A stretch of DNA of 64,000 bases from Adenophora triphylla var. japonica (lineage: Eukaryota > Streptophyta > Magnoliopsida > Asterales > Campanulaceae): the NCBI GenBank assembly GCA_022495995.1, contig JAFEMH010002589.1, positions 1 to 64,000 on the forward strand, read 5' to 3'. A program made the translations under genes and the position numbers. The notes under the pieces are model-generated. The model searched no databases. It was not told where the DNA came from and was given only the letters and a program-made list of their open reading frames with translations. The stretch's first letter is position 1; each line of letters opens with the position of its first letter. This document shows, piece after piece, positions 43,317 through 53,929 of the stretch.

Positions 43317-44918
43317 AAATGGATTTCCAAATTGCTAGAGTATGACTATACAATTTCATATAAAAAGGGAGTGGAAAACAAAGCTACTGATGCTTTGTCA
43401 AGGATTTATGAGGAACAAAGAGGTGGGGAATGCTTGGAAATCTCAGTGGCACAACCTGAGTGGGTCACAGAAGTCACAGGTAGCTGGGAGAATGATGAAG
43501 ATATTCAGAAAATGATGGAGGGCACACTTCTTCAGAACCCTGAGTTCTCAGACTACACTTTCAAAAATGGGCTACTAAGATATAAGGGCAAACTGGTGAT
43601 TAGGAAGAGTGGGGGATTGAGAATGAGGATTGTAAATGAGTTGCATCACTCACCACTAGGAGGACATTCTGGCATACAAGGGACTGTGAAGAGAATAAGT
43701 CAGCTGTTCTATTGGCCTGGGATGAAGAAGCAAGTGCAAGAGCTGATTTCTCCATGTGACATTTGTCAACAAAATAAAACAGAAACCACTCATCCAACAG
43801 GGCTGCTTCAACCTCTACCTATTCCTAACAAGCCATGGGAGGACATAGCTATGGATTTCATTGAAGGTTTACCCTTATCTCACAGTTATGATTCGATTTT
43901 GGTTGTGGTGGATAGGCTTACTAAGTATGCACATTTCATTCCCCTTAAACATCCCTACACTGCAAACTTGGTAGCAAAACAATTTTTTGAGCATATCTAC
44001 AGGTACCATGGACTACCAGTTACCATCACTTCAGACAGGGACAGAATCTTTGTGAGTCAGTTTTGGCAATCATTATTTTCGCTATTGGGCACAACACTCA
44101 ACTTAAGCACAGCTTACCATCCACAAACCGATGGTCAAACTGAGAGATTAAATCGTTGTTTGGAACAATACTTAAGGGCAGCTACCAGTGCTAAACCAAC
44201 TCAATGGTCAGTTTGGTTAACTCTAGCTGAGTGGTGGTACAACACTAATTATCACACAGCTTTGAAGATGTCCCCTTTCGAAGCTCTATATGGTTACCCC
44301 CCACCCCAAGCCATTTTTAGTCATGCCCTATATAGCAAGGTGGATGCTGTTGTTGATTTTGTGAAGGACAAGGATAGACAGGTGAAGAACTTGAGGGAAG
44401 TGTTGTTGGTAGCTCAGAACAAAATGAAACAATATGCAAACAGAGGAAGAAAAGAAAGGATTTTGCAAGTGGGAGACTGGGTGTACCTGAAATTACAACC
44501 TTACAAGCAGTCTACGTTGGCATTGAGGAAGAATATGAAGTTGGCTCCCAAATATTTTGGGCCTTTTCAGATTGAAGCAAGGGTTGGCCCTGTTGCATAC
44601 AAACTTAAGCTTCCAGAGGAGTCAAAGGTCCATCCAGTGTTTCATGTTTCATTGCTGAAGCCACGTATTGGGGACCAGGTGGTGCCAAATCCATCCCTAC
44701 CATTTGTTGGTGATGAAGGGCAATTCTTGGTGGAACCTATTGCGGTCCTAGAAAGTAGGTTGATTAAGAAGGGCAACAGACCAGCCACACAAGTCTTGAT
44801 TCAGTGGTCAAATTCACTTCCCGAAGATGCGACGTGGGAGGATTGGCCGGTAATTGCCTCCAATTTTCCTCATTTCAATCCTTGGGACAAGGATTTTTCG
44901 AAGGAGGGGGGAATGTAA
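43317..44918 (+). pseudogene. Reina-1 integrase and chromodomain
   Basis: Open after the single stop. Zinc-binding HHCC (HHSPLGGHSGIQGTVKRI...CDICQQNK), integrase core (WEDIAMDFIEGLPLSHSYDS, SDRDRIFVSQFWQSLF, AYHPQTDGQTERLNRCLEQY), a GPF/Y region (KYFGPFQIEARVGPVAYKL, HPVFHVSLLKP) and a C-terminal chromodomain (LIQWSNSLPEDATWEDWPVI). Chromodomains direct integration into heterochromatin in characterised chromoviruses. The ORF end overlaps the polypurine tract and start of the LTR. Confidence 0.93.
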
Positions 44919-45387
44919 CGACCTAGGGCTCATTACAAATTGGGGATGACCGTTGCCGTTGAAACCAGAAGGAATGTCACCGTTTTACCATTTTACCGTT
45001 ATTATTTATTTAATTCGTATTAGATGTATTAGCGTTTGTACGTGATGTGCGTTTTATGTTTTAGCTAAGCGATGTCGTTTTAGGAGGGATAAGGTAGTTA
45101 CTCTTTGGCATGTTACGGCGTCGTTTTCTTTTGGCGTATTCTGAGTTTGTTGGAAGGCGCATGTGCCTTGCCTTTTTAGGAGAAACATTATCTCTGTTAA
45201 TCATTATGCAAATTAACAACAAATTCTCTATTTCTCTCTCCAAAATTCTCTCTCTCTCTTCTTATCTCCGTCTTCATCTCTCTCTTTTCTGTAATTCTCT
45301 TCAAACCCAATCTAAATTCTTCAATTATCTTCTTATTCCGACTCTGTTTCTATCAACGGTTTGATTTAATCAAGCTGGTTCATAACA
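44914..45387 (+). repeat. Reina-1 3' LTR
   Basis: TGTAACGACCTAGGG...GGTTCATAACA, preceded by a polypurine tract. Confidence 0.95.
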
Positions 45388-45392
45388 AAACT

Positions 45393-45438
45393 TTCAGGGA
45401 TTGTTCGCAACACCTAGGCACTTAAATTCAACGGTTGG
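45393..45438 (-). other. Copia-4 leader, middle segment
   Basis: About 46 bp (51 with the shared duplication bases) left between the Reina-1 and Tat-2 insertions. Contains cggttggatcga; the segment left of Reina-1 contains cgttggatcga. Confidence 0.85.
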
Positions 45439-45443
45439 ATCGA

Positions 45444-47184
45444 TGTGATGATGTGTGATTGTATCGAAAATTTTCCCATTTTTGTTTGAAAAAATCAACG
45501 AAAACGGAGTCGCCACGCCATTTTAATTTTGAGGGCCAAAACTTTGAAAAAAGCCCGAGATCAGAGATTTAGGTTCGGAGGTCATGTTACACGCCGGGAA
45601 GGACGTTAGTGTGCACCCGGAATGCCTCGTAAAACGAGTCTTCCAAGCTGAAAATCATTTGTGTGTGTGTGTGTGTGTGTGTTTTGGCCAAAATACTTTG
45701 AAACTCAGAAAAGTAAAAATAGGGATATCTTTTCAAGACTTTAAACTGATCCCATGATTTTTTGGGGGATTTTTGGATTGAGATTTGGTACTCAAAAGAC
45801 CTTTTGAAGTTGAGAGTCATTTCTGCCAGAATGAAAAAGGCAGTGGACCTTTGATTTTGAAAGGGATTCAAGGGTCTTAAAACTTCATAATCTGGATAAA
45901 CTCAGAGAATGAAAGTTGTTCTAGACACCTTAAATAAGATTTGTGCGAAGGAATTTTCCATTTTGGAGAAGATTTGAGGGGTCAAAAACTTCTGGAAACC
46001 TCAGATATGTGATCTGGATTCCCAGAAGCTGATGAACTAGCCTCTGAAAGAAAATTTGAAAAGAGGAGTTTTACTCACCCAAAAAATAAAGTAAAAATAT
46101 GTCTGGAAAGCTCTGGATGTTGGCTACAAAAAGTGTTTTGTAGTTAACACCAAATTCCAAGTTCATCTGTGTCCAAAAATTAAGACAATGGACTGAGGTC
46201 TGGGAAAATTGCTACTGGACAGCACTTTCCCAAGAAGGAGAATATGATTTTAAAGGGGGTTTTTCATCCATGCTTGTCCCCATTTCCCTAGGTTTTGGTT
46301 AGTGATCACTAGACATTTTAGTGGTGAATCAACTATACCAAACCATCCTTGGGGTACATTAGGACTAAGCATTTCATTTGCTTGGGAAGGGGATTTTTAT
46401 CCTTTGAAAATGAGATTTTATGCTTGAAAATGGTTTTTAGGGTTTTGAAAATGAGTTTTCTTTGCAAGAAAGTAAGAGAACTTGAAAATAATGTTGATCT
46501 TTGTAGAAGATCATCCATGGAGATGGTCTTCCATGGTGATCTTCTTAGATCTAAAGCAAAAAGATGAAGGAACTACATTTTGTAGTTTGAAGATGCATAC
46601 ATGGATGAGATTTAGGGTTAGGAGAAGGAGGGTTTACCAATCTTCCTTGTGTTCTTGAGTGTTTGGCTTGAGTGTATGAGTGTTTAGGGCTTTAATATGA
46701 GAGTGAGTGGATGAGTATGAATTGGGAAAGATTGGAGAGAAAATGGTGACAATTCAAGTGAATTCTCACTGTTTTCTCTCTATATTTCGCCAGAGGTTCG
46801 GTGCAAAATGTGTTGTGGCTCCTTATTTTTGTGACTGGAGGGCTCAATTTATAGCCCTCTGAAATGTGCAAAGATGTCCGCGCGGATGGGATCCTCAGCG
46901 TGCACTGTTCATTAAATGCGGCTTCGGAGCTTTGGACACGAGGAATATTTCTTTTGAAATTTGAATTATACGGCCCGGTTTACATTCCAGGAAATTCTAT
47001 TTTTGGTTTTATTCCTTTTGTTTTACTTTTTGAGATTCTTTTTGAGGTTTAACCTTAAATAACAATGCCCATTTTACCCTCACTTTGTTAGAAATGTTAG
47101 GATTGTTAGGAATTGTTAGAAATGTTATAACTTTCGTTAATTTTCTAACGAAAATTCTAACAAGCTCAAATTGGAGCACTTACA
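45444..47184 (-). repeat. Tat-2 3' LTR
   Basis: TGTGATGATGTGTG...GGAGCACTTACA. It has a (TG)n tract at 45658-45681, TATA-like CTATAAATTG (minus) at 46845-46854 and the palindrome TCCGCGCGGA at 46877-46886. Confidence 0.95.
46877..46886. promoter_or_regulatory. CG palindrome upstream of TATA, Tat-2 3' LTR
   Basis: TCCGCGCGGA, 22 bp upstream (minus sense) of the TATA-like box at 46845-46854. Same in the 5' LTR. Confidence 0.7.
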
Positions 47185-47545
47185 GTAGCCCCTCGGCGAC
47201 GGCGCTTTCGAAGGAAGCGGGGTCGTCGATAAGAGTAAGGCTCCATATTTGGCGGGATGATCGAGTGATCGGGTGGCTGAACCTAGCGATAGGCTACCTC
47301 CGTATCCCGAATGGGAATCAAGCCGGCCGTAGTTCGGGTCTTTGACCCTGGAGATGATGGCGTTTTAGGTGCCTCGAACCTCGATGAGCGAGTTCTGCGG
47401 TCGGTTCTTTGGAAAGAAACTTCTGCCGGGGATAAGAGATGACCATTTTCGGTCTGATGGTTATCCGCTCGGGGATAGGAATGACCATTTTCGGTCTGCT
47501 TTGGGGATGATTGCGATTTATCGCTTTCCTAGTGATAGCGTCTTA
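47185..47545. other. Tat-2 region next to the 3' LTR, with CTACG module M3
   Basis: Opens gtagcccctcggcgacggcg, the counterpart of the Tat-1 sequence at 17869. Module M3 at 47266-47337 (ataggctacctccgtatccc ... gccggccgtagttcggg). No credible gene; the open frame here is repeat-driven. Confidence 0.65.
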
Positions 47546-47690
47546 GGTGCCTCAAACCTTGGAGATGGCGTTTTAGGTGCCTCGAACCTTGGAGATGGCG
47601 TTTTAGGTGCCTCGAACCTTGATGATGATGGCTTTTTAGGTGCCTCGGACCTTGATGATGATGGCTTTTTAGGCGCCTCGGACCTTAATT
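47546..47690. repeat. ~30-bp tandem repeat (gcgttttaggtgcctcgaac)
   Basis: About five units of gatggcgttttaggtgcctc + gaaccttg, drifting to ggctttttaggtgcctcgga. Confidence 0.85.
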
Positions 47691-47753
47691 TGAAATGGCC
47701 TTTCGGTGGACTTCGTCTGCTGCCGAAGGAGAGGGTGACCGTTTTGGTCGAGG

Positions 47754-47818
47754 GGCTGGACCTAATGATAGGCTACCTACGTATCCCTGGTGGGAATCAA
47801 GCCCTTTCGTAGTTCGAG
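47754..47818. repeat. CTACG...CGTAG module, copy M4
   Basis: gataggctacctacgtatcc ... gaatcaagccctttcgtagttcgag. Confidence 0.65.
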
Positions 47819-47907
47819 TTTTACTCGAGATTTCGTTGGCTTTTGGGATTCCGTTAACTTTGCTGGGGATTTCATTAGCCTTTGCTGGGGAAATCAGACG
47901 TATTCGT

Positions 47908-48460
47908 CTGGGAAATCGGTCTTACGTTTGACTGCCGGGAATGATTTTGATGAAAGATACGGGATCCGTTATCTTTCTCGGGGCACTCGGTCTTACGTTT
48001 TACTGCCGGGGGTGATTTTGATGAAAGATACGGGATCCGTTATCTTTCTCGGGGAGATCGGTCTTACGTTTGACTGCCGGGGAAGATTTTGATGAAAGAT
48101 ACGAGATTCGTTATCTTTCTCGGGGCACTCGGTCTTACGTTTTACTGCCGGGGAATGATTTTGATGAAAGATACGGGATCCGTTATCTTTCTCGGGGCAC
48201 TCGGTCTTACGTTTGACTGCCGGGGAAGGTTTTGATGAAAGATACGAGATTCGTTATCTTTCTCGGGGCACTCGGTCTTACGTTTTACTGCCGGGGAATG
48301 ATTTTGATGAAAGATACGGGATCCGTTATCTTTCTCGGGGCACTCGGTCTTACGTTTGACTGTCGGGGAATGATTTTGATGAAAGATACGGGATCCGTTA
48401 TCTTTCTCGGGGCACTCGGTCTTACGTTTGACTGCCGGGAAGGATTTCCTTGACAAGGGG
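47908..48460. repeat. 71-72-bp tandem repeat, about 7.7 copies, with dimer pattern
   Basis: Unit: ggggcactcggtcttacgtt + t(g/t)actgccggggaatgatt + ttgatgaaagatacgggatc + cgttatctttctc. Units start at about 47908, 47980, 48052, 48123, 48194, 48265, 48337 and 48409. GAC/TAC and gggatcc/gagattc variants alternate between neighbours in the middle of the array, so pairs were copied together. Confidence 0.93.
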
Positions 48461-48560
48461 CTGACTTTGGTTAACTTTGTTAACTTTGTCAAGTTGGGGA
48501 CTGAATTGCAGAGTCCTGAAATTTTAAGGGGCAAAAGGGTCATTTTGACCCTTGCAATCC

Positions 48561-48601
48561 TATCCGCGCGGATAGGAGCTGAAAGTCAGGGGTATTAATT
48601 A
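48561..48601 (+). promoter_or_regulatory. CG palindrome and AT box upstream of antisense PMD gene
   Basis: TATCCGCGCGGATA at 48561-48574 (core TCCGCGCGGA 48563-48572), then TATTAATTA at 48593-48601, 20 bp later and about 140 bp before the ATG at 48743. Same geometry as in the Tat-2 LTR. Confidence 0.6.
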
Positions 48602-48742
48602 GGGCCAACGCCCTTTTCTTCTTCCCCATTCAGTTTTACAGTTTTTTCTGCACTTACGAGGGAGAGAGAGAGAACCGAGGAGAACCTCCATTGAAGGCCA
48701 AAAAGCTTCGAAAATCTTCCGATTTCTTCGATTTTTCGAGCG

Positions 48743-51648
48743 ATGGAACACGGGGAAGGCGCTTTTCAAGGCCAAGGACGTGGCCCGGTGGCGGAGAGAC
48801 GATTGGAGCTCGTCCGGATGAGGAGGCATTACAATCTTTCGCAATCGGTTGCGGAGGAGCATTACCCCGATGCTTGGCAACATTGGGCTTCGGATTCGAA
48901 TCTCCGAACGGTATACTTTGAAACCCTTTGATCCCTTTGTTGATTTCTTGTTTGAAATTTGAATTTTAGGTGATTTTTGAAATTTTTTTTTTTGAAATTG
49001 AATATTGATGTTCATTGTCTTTGAATCTTGATGATTATGTGAGTAACCCAAAATGTGCATTTTGCTTGGGAAAAAGAATTGGCATTTTCGCCATTTTTTT
49101 TTTTAAATTCGAAAATTGCATGTGAAAATTCGGAAATTGTGATATTTTTTTTTGAAATTGAACATTGCATGTCGATGATGATGATTTTTTTTTTTGAAAT
49201 TGAACATTGCATGTTGATGATGATGATTTTTTTTTTGAAATTGAATATTGATATTGATGAACGATGCAATGCATGCATTTTGTTTGGAAAGAATGAGCAT
49301 TTTGCCAATATGGGATGTATGTATGTTTAGGATTTTTTTTTTGAAAAGTGGGACGGATTTTCCCGTTGTATGTAAGATGGATGATATGCATGTATGCATT
49401 TTTTTTTTGAGATGATGGATGATATGCATGTTATTTTATGAAAATGGGACGGAGTTTTTACTTCCGTAGGAATGCATGCATTGGGATTTGCTGAAAACTG
49501 TTTACTTTTATGCGAGAAAAATGGGGCTATGCTCATTGTATGCTGTCATGCTGTCGAATTTTTTTTTTAATGCATGTGTATGCTTTCTTTTTTTTTTGTG
49601 TAAATGCAAATGCAATTTTTTTTGACATTTTCTCTTTTTTGCAGGGCGGAAACCGTTTTGTGACGGAGCAGCTGAACAAAATGAAGACTCGAGGATCAGT
49701 GGAGTCCGTGATTGACTTGTGGGACCGGCTTCCGAATGCGGGCCGAGGAGCTTTGCCGAGTCCGAGACAGATCGTTGTCGAGACGGGGCTTTGGGAGTTT
49801 GTCGAGTGCTTGAGGGGACTGGTCAAGTTCCCTAAGAGCAAGGGCTTGATGTTTGCTCTGGCGCAGCACTGGTGGGATGCGACCCACACCTTTCACTTCT
49901 TCTGGGGCGAGGCTACGGTTACGCCCTCCGATTACGCTGCGATCACGGGCCTGTCCTTTAATGGACGCAGCATTGAGTGGCGGGATGGCTACAGCGATGC
50001 GGACCTACAGGCTCTTCTGGGATTTTCCCCTATTCCCAAAAAGGGGATGGGGATGGAGTATGCCGTGGTCTACGGTAAGATCGTGGAGACCATTGTGAGT
50101 TACGAGGCTGGGGAGGAGAGGATAGGCGCCGATCAGATTGCTAGGGCCTTCTTGTGGTTTGCCTTTTCGAGCACGCTCTTTGGACATCTTGTGAGGGACG
50201 GCGATCTTTGCCTTGTTGAGGTCCTTGGAGGACATGGAGACGGCCGGAGATGTCTCGTGGGGAGAGGCCGGGCGCGAGAGCTTTACTTTGCTCTTGATAG
50301 GTACAAATAAGGCTGTGAGCTCTTTGTCTCTTGCTTCGAGTTTGCCCTGGAGGTATAAGCTCTCTTTTTGCTTTCCCTCCTTTCTCTTGAGCACACACTT
50401 TTCTTTGCACTGGATTGATTTGATTTTTACCTTTCGCAGGTATGGGCGTTGGAGTTTTTCCATGTCACGGTGTGGCGCGGCCGGCGGAGTACGTCGGGCG
50501 TATCCGGCCATGCAGCCTTGGTCCAAGCATGCCCGGGAGAAGATAAGCTCCGGGGCGTACGACCCTCAGTACGCGGATTGCCTTCCTTTGACGGAGGCCA
50601 AGACAGATGAGGGGATGATATTCTTCCCCCGGGATCGCTTCGAGGTGGCGCGGTGAAGGGCGCCGAGATCCGGACTGTGCGGCGGAGGATTTTGAGAGGT
50701 CGACTGCGATGTCTATTACCTGGGAGAGAGGGTGACGCGCCAGCATGGCGTGAATTCGCCTTTGAGGACACCAGTGGAGCCTCCTGCCGATATGATGCAC
50801 CCGAGCGATCGGTCCGTGACCTGGGATGATTACCGAGCCGGCCAAAGACTTCTCGGATTTCGTGGCGATTGAGCCATATGCGACATTCGTCTTGAGGAGG
50901 CCGAGGATGCCTCGGAGTCTGGATAGGGAGGGGCTTGGGATCCCGCGGTACCCTCGGACGGATTTTTCCTATATCCAGGATGGGGTCCGATTGAGGGTGC
51001 AGATCCCTCAGCCCGAGCGACTTCCACGAGCTTTCCGGCCTCGTCCGGGTATGAAGGTATAGCTTTTTACGCTTCTTTCTTTTGTTTCATCATCTTTAGC
51101 ATCACTTCCCTTTTTTTTTTTTTTGACGCTTTTGCTTTTGTGCAGTTTTCGGAGGTGGTCGTCGAGAAGCTGACGAAGCAAGTGATCGGAGCCAAGAGAT
51201 TCATCGGGAGGATGGTCGCTTGCGGGGCTCCTCGTGCTAGAGCGAGGCGACCACGGCCGGCGCCTGTCGGACGGGAGGCTTCCCTATTCGCTCGAGACTT
51301 CTTCGTAGACTCCTCTGTCTCCTCTCCTTGATCCCAGCGCAGTCTTGCCTTCGGATCACGTCATTCTCGGGGATCCACACGGGCAGGGACACGTTTGGCA
51401 GCATGGTGGGTCGTCTTCTTATGTCCAGGAGTCCGACGCCTTCACCTTCGGATACGATTTTTTCGCAGATCTCGGCTTGCCCTATCAGAGCGTGCCGGTT
51501 GGTCCTGACGAGCCTCTTTCTCGGAGACGAGGACGATTCTCGAGCCCGAGATTTTCGGGGCTCCCGAGGAGGCGGGCCCGAGTCGCAAGAGGGGCCGGGG
51601 CGTACATCGGGCGCCTGAGACTCCGATTGATTTTTTTTGAGATTTGAG
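48743..51648 (+). pseudogene. Antisense plant mobile domain (PMD) gene, degraded, four exons
   Basis: Proposed exons: 48743-48910 (56 codons, MEHGEGAFQGQGRG..., donor ACG|GTATAC), 49645-50352 (acceptor TTTTTTGCAG), 50440-51055 and 51146 to about 51648. Exon 2 carries the PMD core: ALAQHWWDATHTFHFFWGEA, TVTPSDYAAITGLSFNGRSI, IARAFLWFAFSSTLFGH; exon 3 continues EVWALEFFHVTVW. Junctions are in phase. Two compensating frameshifts (about 50225-50275) and a TAA at 50308 break exon 2, and exons 3-4 have further breaks. PMD proteins include host MAIN/MAIL1 and many transposon copies; molecular role unclear. It runs against the element's own transcription, as reported for extra ORFs of Tat elements. 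Exon 4 is less certain. Confidence 0.8.
48911..49644 (+). other. PMD intron 1 with T-run / 'gaaattgaacattgcatg' repeats
   Basis: Contains three repeats of ttttttttgaaattgaacat(t) + gcatgt(c/t)gatgatgatga (about 49146-49260) and many T-runs, ending in a strong acceptor. No coding. Confidence 0.65.
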
Positions 51649-51993
51649 ATTGAGATTTAGATTTGTACAGGTTATGCACACATTTTTGTTCTTTTTTTTT
51701 TTTTATGGATGTAATAATTTAGGATTTTATTGATGTTTGTTTGTTTTTTTTTATGCACACTCTTCTCTTTTTTTTTTTTTGGAATGTAATAATTTAGGAT
51801 TTTATTGATGTTTGCAATGCAGTATGAATGCAGTGTTGCATGAGCCTTGTTTTTTTTTTTACAAGGGTGTTTGGTATATGGACTGGTTTGGGGAGGTTTT
51901 TTTTTGCACAGGTTTCGAGCAACCGGGACGGAATATTCCTCTTTTGATGTAGCGGCTTGGACATTGCGAGAATTTTTTCTCGTGACAATCATG
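51649..51993. other. Spacer between antisense genes
   Basis: Duplicated segment with T-runs: ggatgtaataatttaggatt + ttattgatgttt at about 51706 and 51782. No gene. Confidence 0.6.
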
Positions 51994-52003
51994 TCCGCGC
52001 GGA
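51994..52003 (+). promoter_or_regulatory. CG palindrome upstream of second antisense gene
   Basis: TCCGCGCGGA, about 127 bp before the ATG at 52130. A weak AT box (tttaatttt, 52028-52036) begins 24 bp after it. Confidence 0.5.
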
Positions 52004-52129
52004 TAGGGGCAGCTTCTGACATTGTCCTTTAATTTTGGTTCAGACCTGGTCTTGCTTTATTTCAAATTCAAATATCCTCTTCAACCTCCTGTCCAAACAG
52101 CCATTTTCGGGGAGAAAGAGAGAAAAACA

Positions 52130-53690
52130 ATGGAAAACTTTAGAAAAGCTCCATCAAAATTGTCCCAAGAATCCCAAATGTCATTCTTCAACAAGTTCAA
52201 GGATTGGTCCCGGGAGATCATGCATGAGAGGAGGTCCTTCTTTGAAGAAAGGTACAAGGTGAAGTGCTTATGGTCTCTCAAGGAATTGATTCCGGATTAT
52301 GAGCTTTTGAGGGCTTCTTCTTCATTTTGGGACACTAGAAGGCATGTCTTTTGCCTTTCCTTCAACGAGATTGTTCCGACTGTCGAAGAATTTCGGGCCT
52401 TGCTTGGAGGTCCGGAGGTGGAAGAGATAGCGGTTCCCTTGCCCGGAGGGGCTTCTTTTGTTGACAGATTGTGCGTCCTCCTTCATCTTTCCCCGGAGGA
52501 AGCGCAAGGTATGATCCGTGGTCCCGATCATTTCGATATTTCCGGTCTTCCCGACAGATTTAGGGGCCTAGGCTTGGTGGATGATGCCTATTGGGATGCC
52601 TTTGCACTTTGTATGTTTGGCACCCTGTTCATGGTCTATTCTTTTGGGATTTGCCATCGGTCTTTGCTGGATGTTGTCATTCACTGTCGCACCGGCGAGA
52701 TGTCGTTCCTTTGATTCTGGGGAGACTTTTCATGCTCTCGATAGGCCGGCTACCGGAAGGCGGTATATGCGCGGGGCGGCCCGTTTCTCTTGACCCTGTG
52801 GGCGATGGAGCCCTTGGGGTTCTTCGGGAAACTCAGACATGATCGCCTTGGACATTTGCCAGGAGAGGGTCGCAGTGGATTTCGATGATCGGGGCTCATG
52901 GGAGCGTTGGATGGCTGGTCTCCGGACAGAGGATATCGATGGTCGAGTGCCTTGTTGGCGGGTGGAGACTCGCAGAGTGCTTCAGGATGGGTCTCATGTG
53001 GTCATGCTTCCTGGCTTTCTCGCCTAGCTTCTATATTCCGGCTTTAGTTCCCGAGACAGCTTTGGCTGGAGCAGGTTCCCTTGGAGGGATTTGATGATAT
53101 AGCCACCAGAGTGGTGGCTTTTTTTTTTCTATGGATGACCCTTCGGTGTTCCCATTTCTGTCCCGAGCATGGAGGTATGATGCCTTTCCTCTTCTAAGTT
53201 ATCCTCAAAGGCGTCGAGACCGGTGTTCCCGACCACTTGGTACCCTGGATTGGTACGAGAGACATCCGGGGAGACTCGGGTGGCTGTTTTGAGGCGGCGT
53301 GAGGCCATTGTGGGTGCGGAGGACCAGACTGTTGCTGAGAGGAGGAGGGCCGATGCGAGGGCCAACCCCCATGACAGAGCGGAGACGCTGTGACCGATTA
53401 TGAGGCTTACGTCAAGAGACAGGAGAGGAGGGCTCCTATGCTACCAGCTAGGTTACAGGAGATGAGGGATGAAGCTAGGGCTACTAAGGCTCTGACAGAG
53501 GCTGGTTTGATAGACCTTGTCCCTATACCAGAGTTTGGTAGGAGGAACACTGACATTTTTCCTGTTCAGAAAAAGAAGACTCGAAGGGGGGAAGAAGAGG
53601 GGAGAGGCCAGTACGAGTGGCTTGGAGTGACTCTGAGGTTTCCGAGTATCCCTTTCTTGTCATGGCAGACACATTAGTTTGATTATGTAT
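52130..53690 (+). pseudogene. Second antisense gene of Tat-2 (possibly DUF7745-like)
   Basis: ATG 52130 opens 194 codons: MENFRKAPSKLSQES, FFNKFKDWSREIMHERRSFF, KCLWSLKELIPDYELLRASS, FWDTRRHVFCLSFNEIVPTV, EEFRALLGGPEVEEI, GLVDDAYWDAFALCMFGTLF. Beyond 52714 the reading continues in other frames (ALDICQERVAVDFDDRGSWE, WMAGLRTEDIDGRVPCW, DGSHVVMLPGFLA) to a Lys/Arg-rich tail near 53590. The pattern (basic start, FWD...F.F...E.VPT.EE..ALL, later W..W M..L) resembles a family common in plant genomes that I recall as DUF7745; the name is from memory and uncertain. Function unknown. At least four frame breaks. Confidence 0.6.
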
Positions 53691-53844
53691 CTTAGTTTCT
53701 TTTAGCAGGTTGCCAGTTGTAGGAATGAATCGGGCTTAGACTCATCAAAAAGTTTTTAACTTGTAATGAATATTTGAATTGCTTTAGAGTTTTTCGAGAC
53801 GCTTTCATGGTCTGATCAATTGTATTGATGACTTTTATTTGTGT

Positions 53845-53910
53845 TTTAGACCGAACCGTTTCCGGCTGCCTACGTTCCCCTCATTTTGAGGAGCTCAGGT
53901 CTTCGTAGTT
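53845..53910. repeat. CTACG...CGTAG module, copy M5
   Basis: tccggctgcctacgttcccc ... gagctcaggtcttcgtagttc. Confidence 0.65.
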
Positions 53911-53929
53911 CAACCTGGTGAACTCTTTT

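Larger units (their letters stand above)
39689..45387 (+). mobile_element. Reina-1: 5.7-kb Ty3/gypsy chromovirus, near complete
   Basis: LTRs 39689-40162 and 44914-45387, both 474 bp with about 8 differences by eye (~1.7%). Target duplication AAACT on both sides (39684-39688 and 45388-45392). Met primer site TGGTATCAGAGC at 40167-40178, polypurine tract aaggaggggggaa at 44901-44913. Gag, protease, RT, RNase H, integrase and a chromodomain follow in order. It is broken by two nonsense codons and two frameshifts. Assignment to the Reina lineage rests on remembered sequence style (SLKYL..QR, KW.SKLLEYDYTI). Confidence 0.93.

Noticed and set aside
45587..45871. 94-codon frame, repeated at 62016-62363
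   Set aside because: Inside both Tat-2 LTRs; contains a CACACA-coded repeat and no domain.
48142..48543. 133-codon minus frame across the 71-72-bp array
   Set aside because: Repeat-driven open frame; no family match and unit length not conserved in phase.
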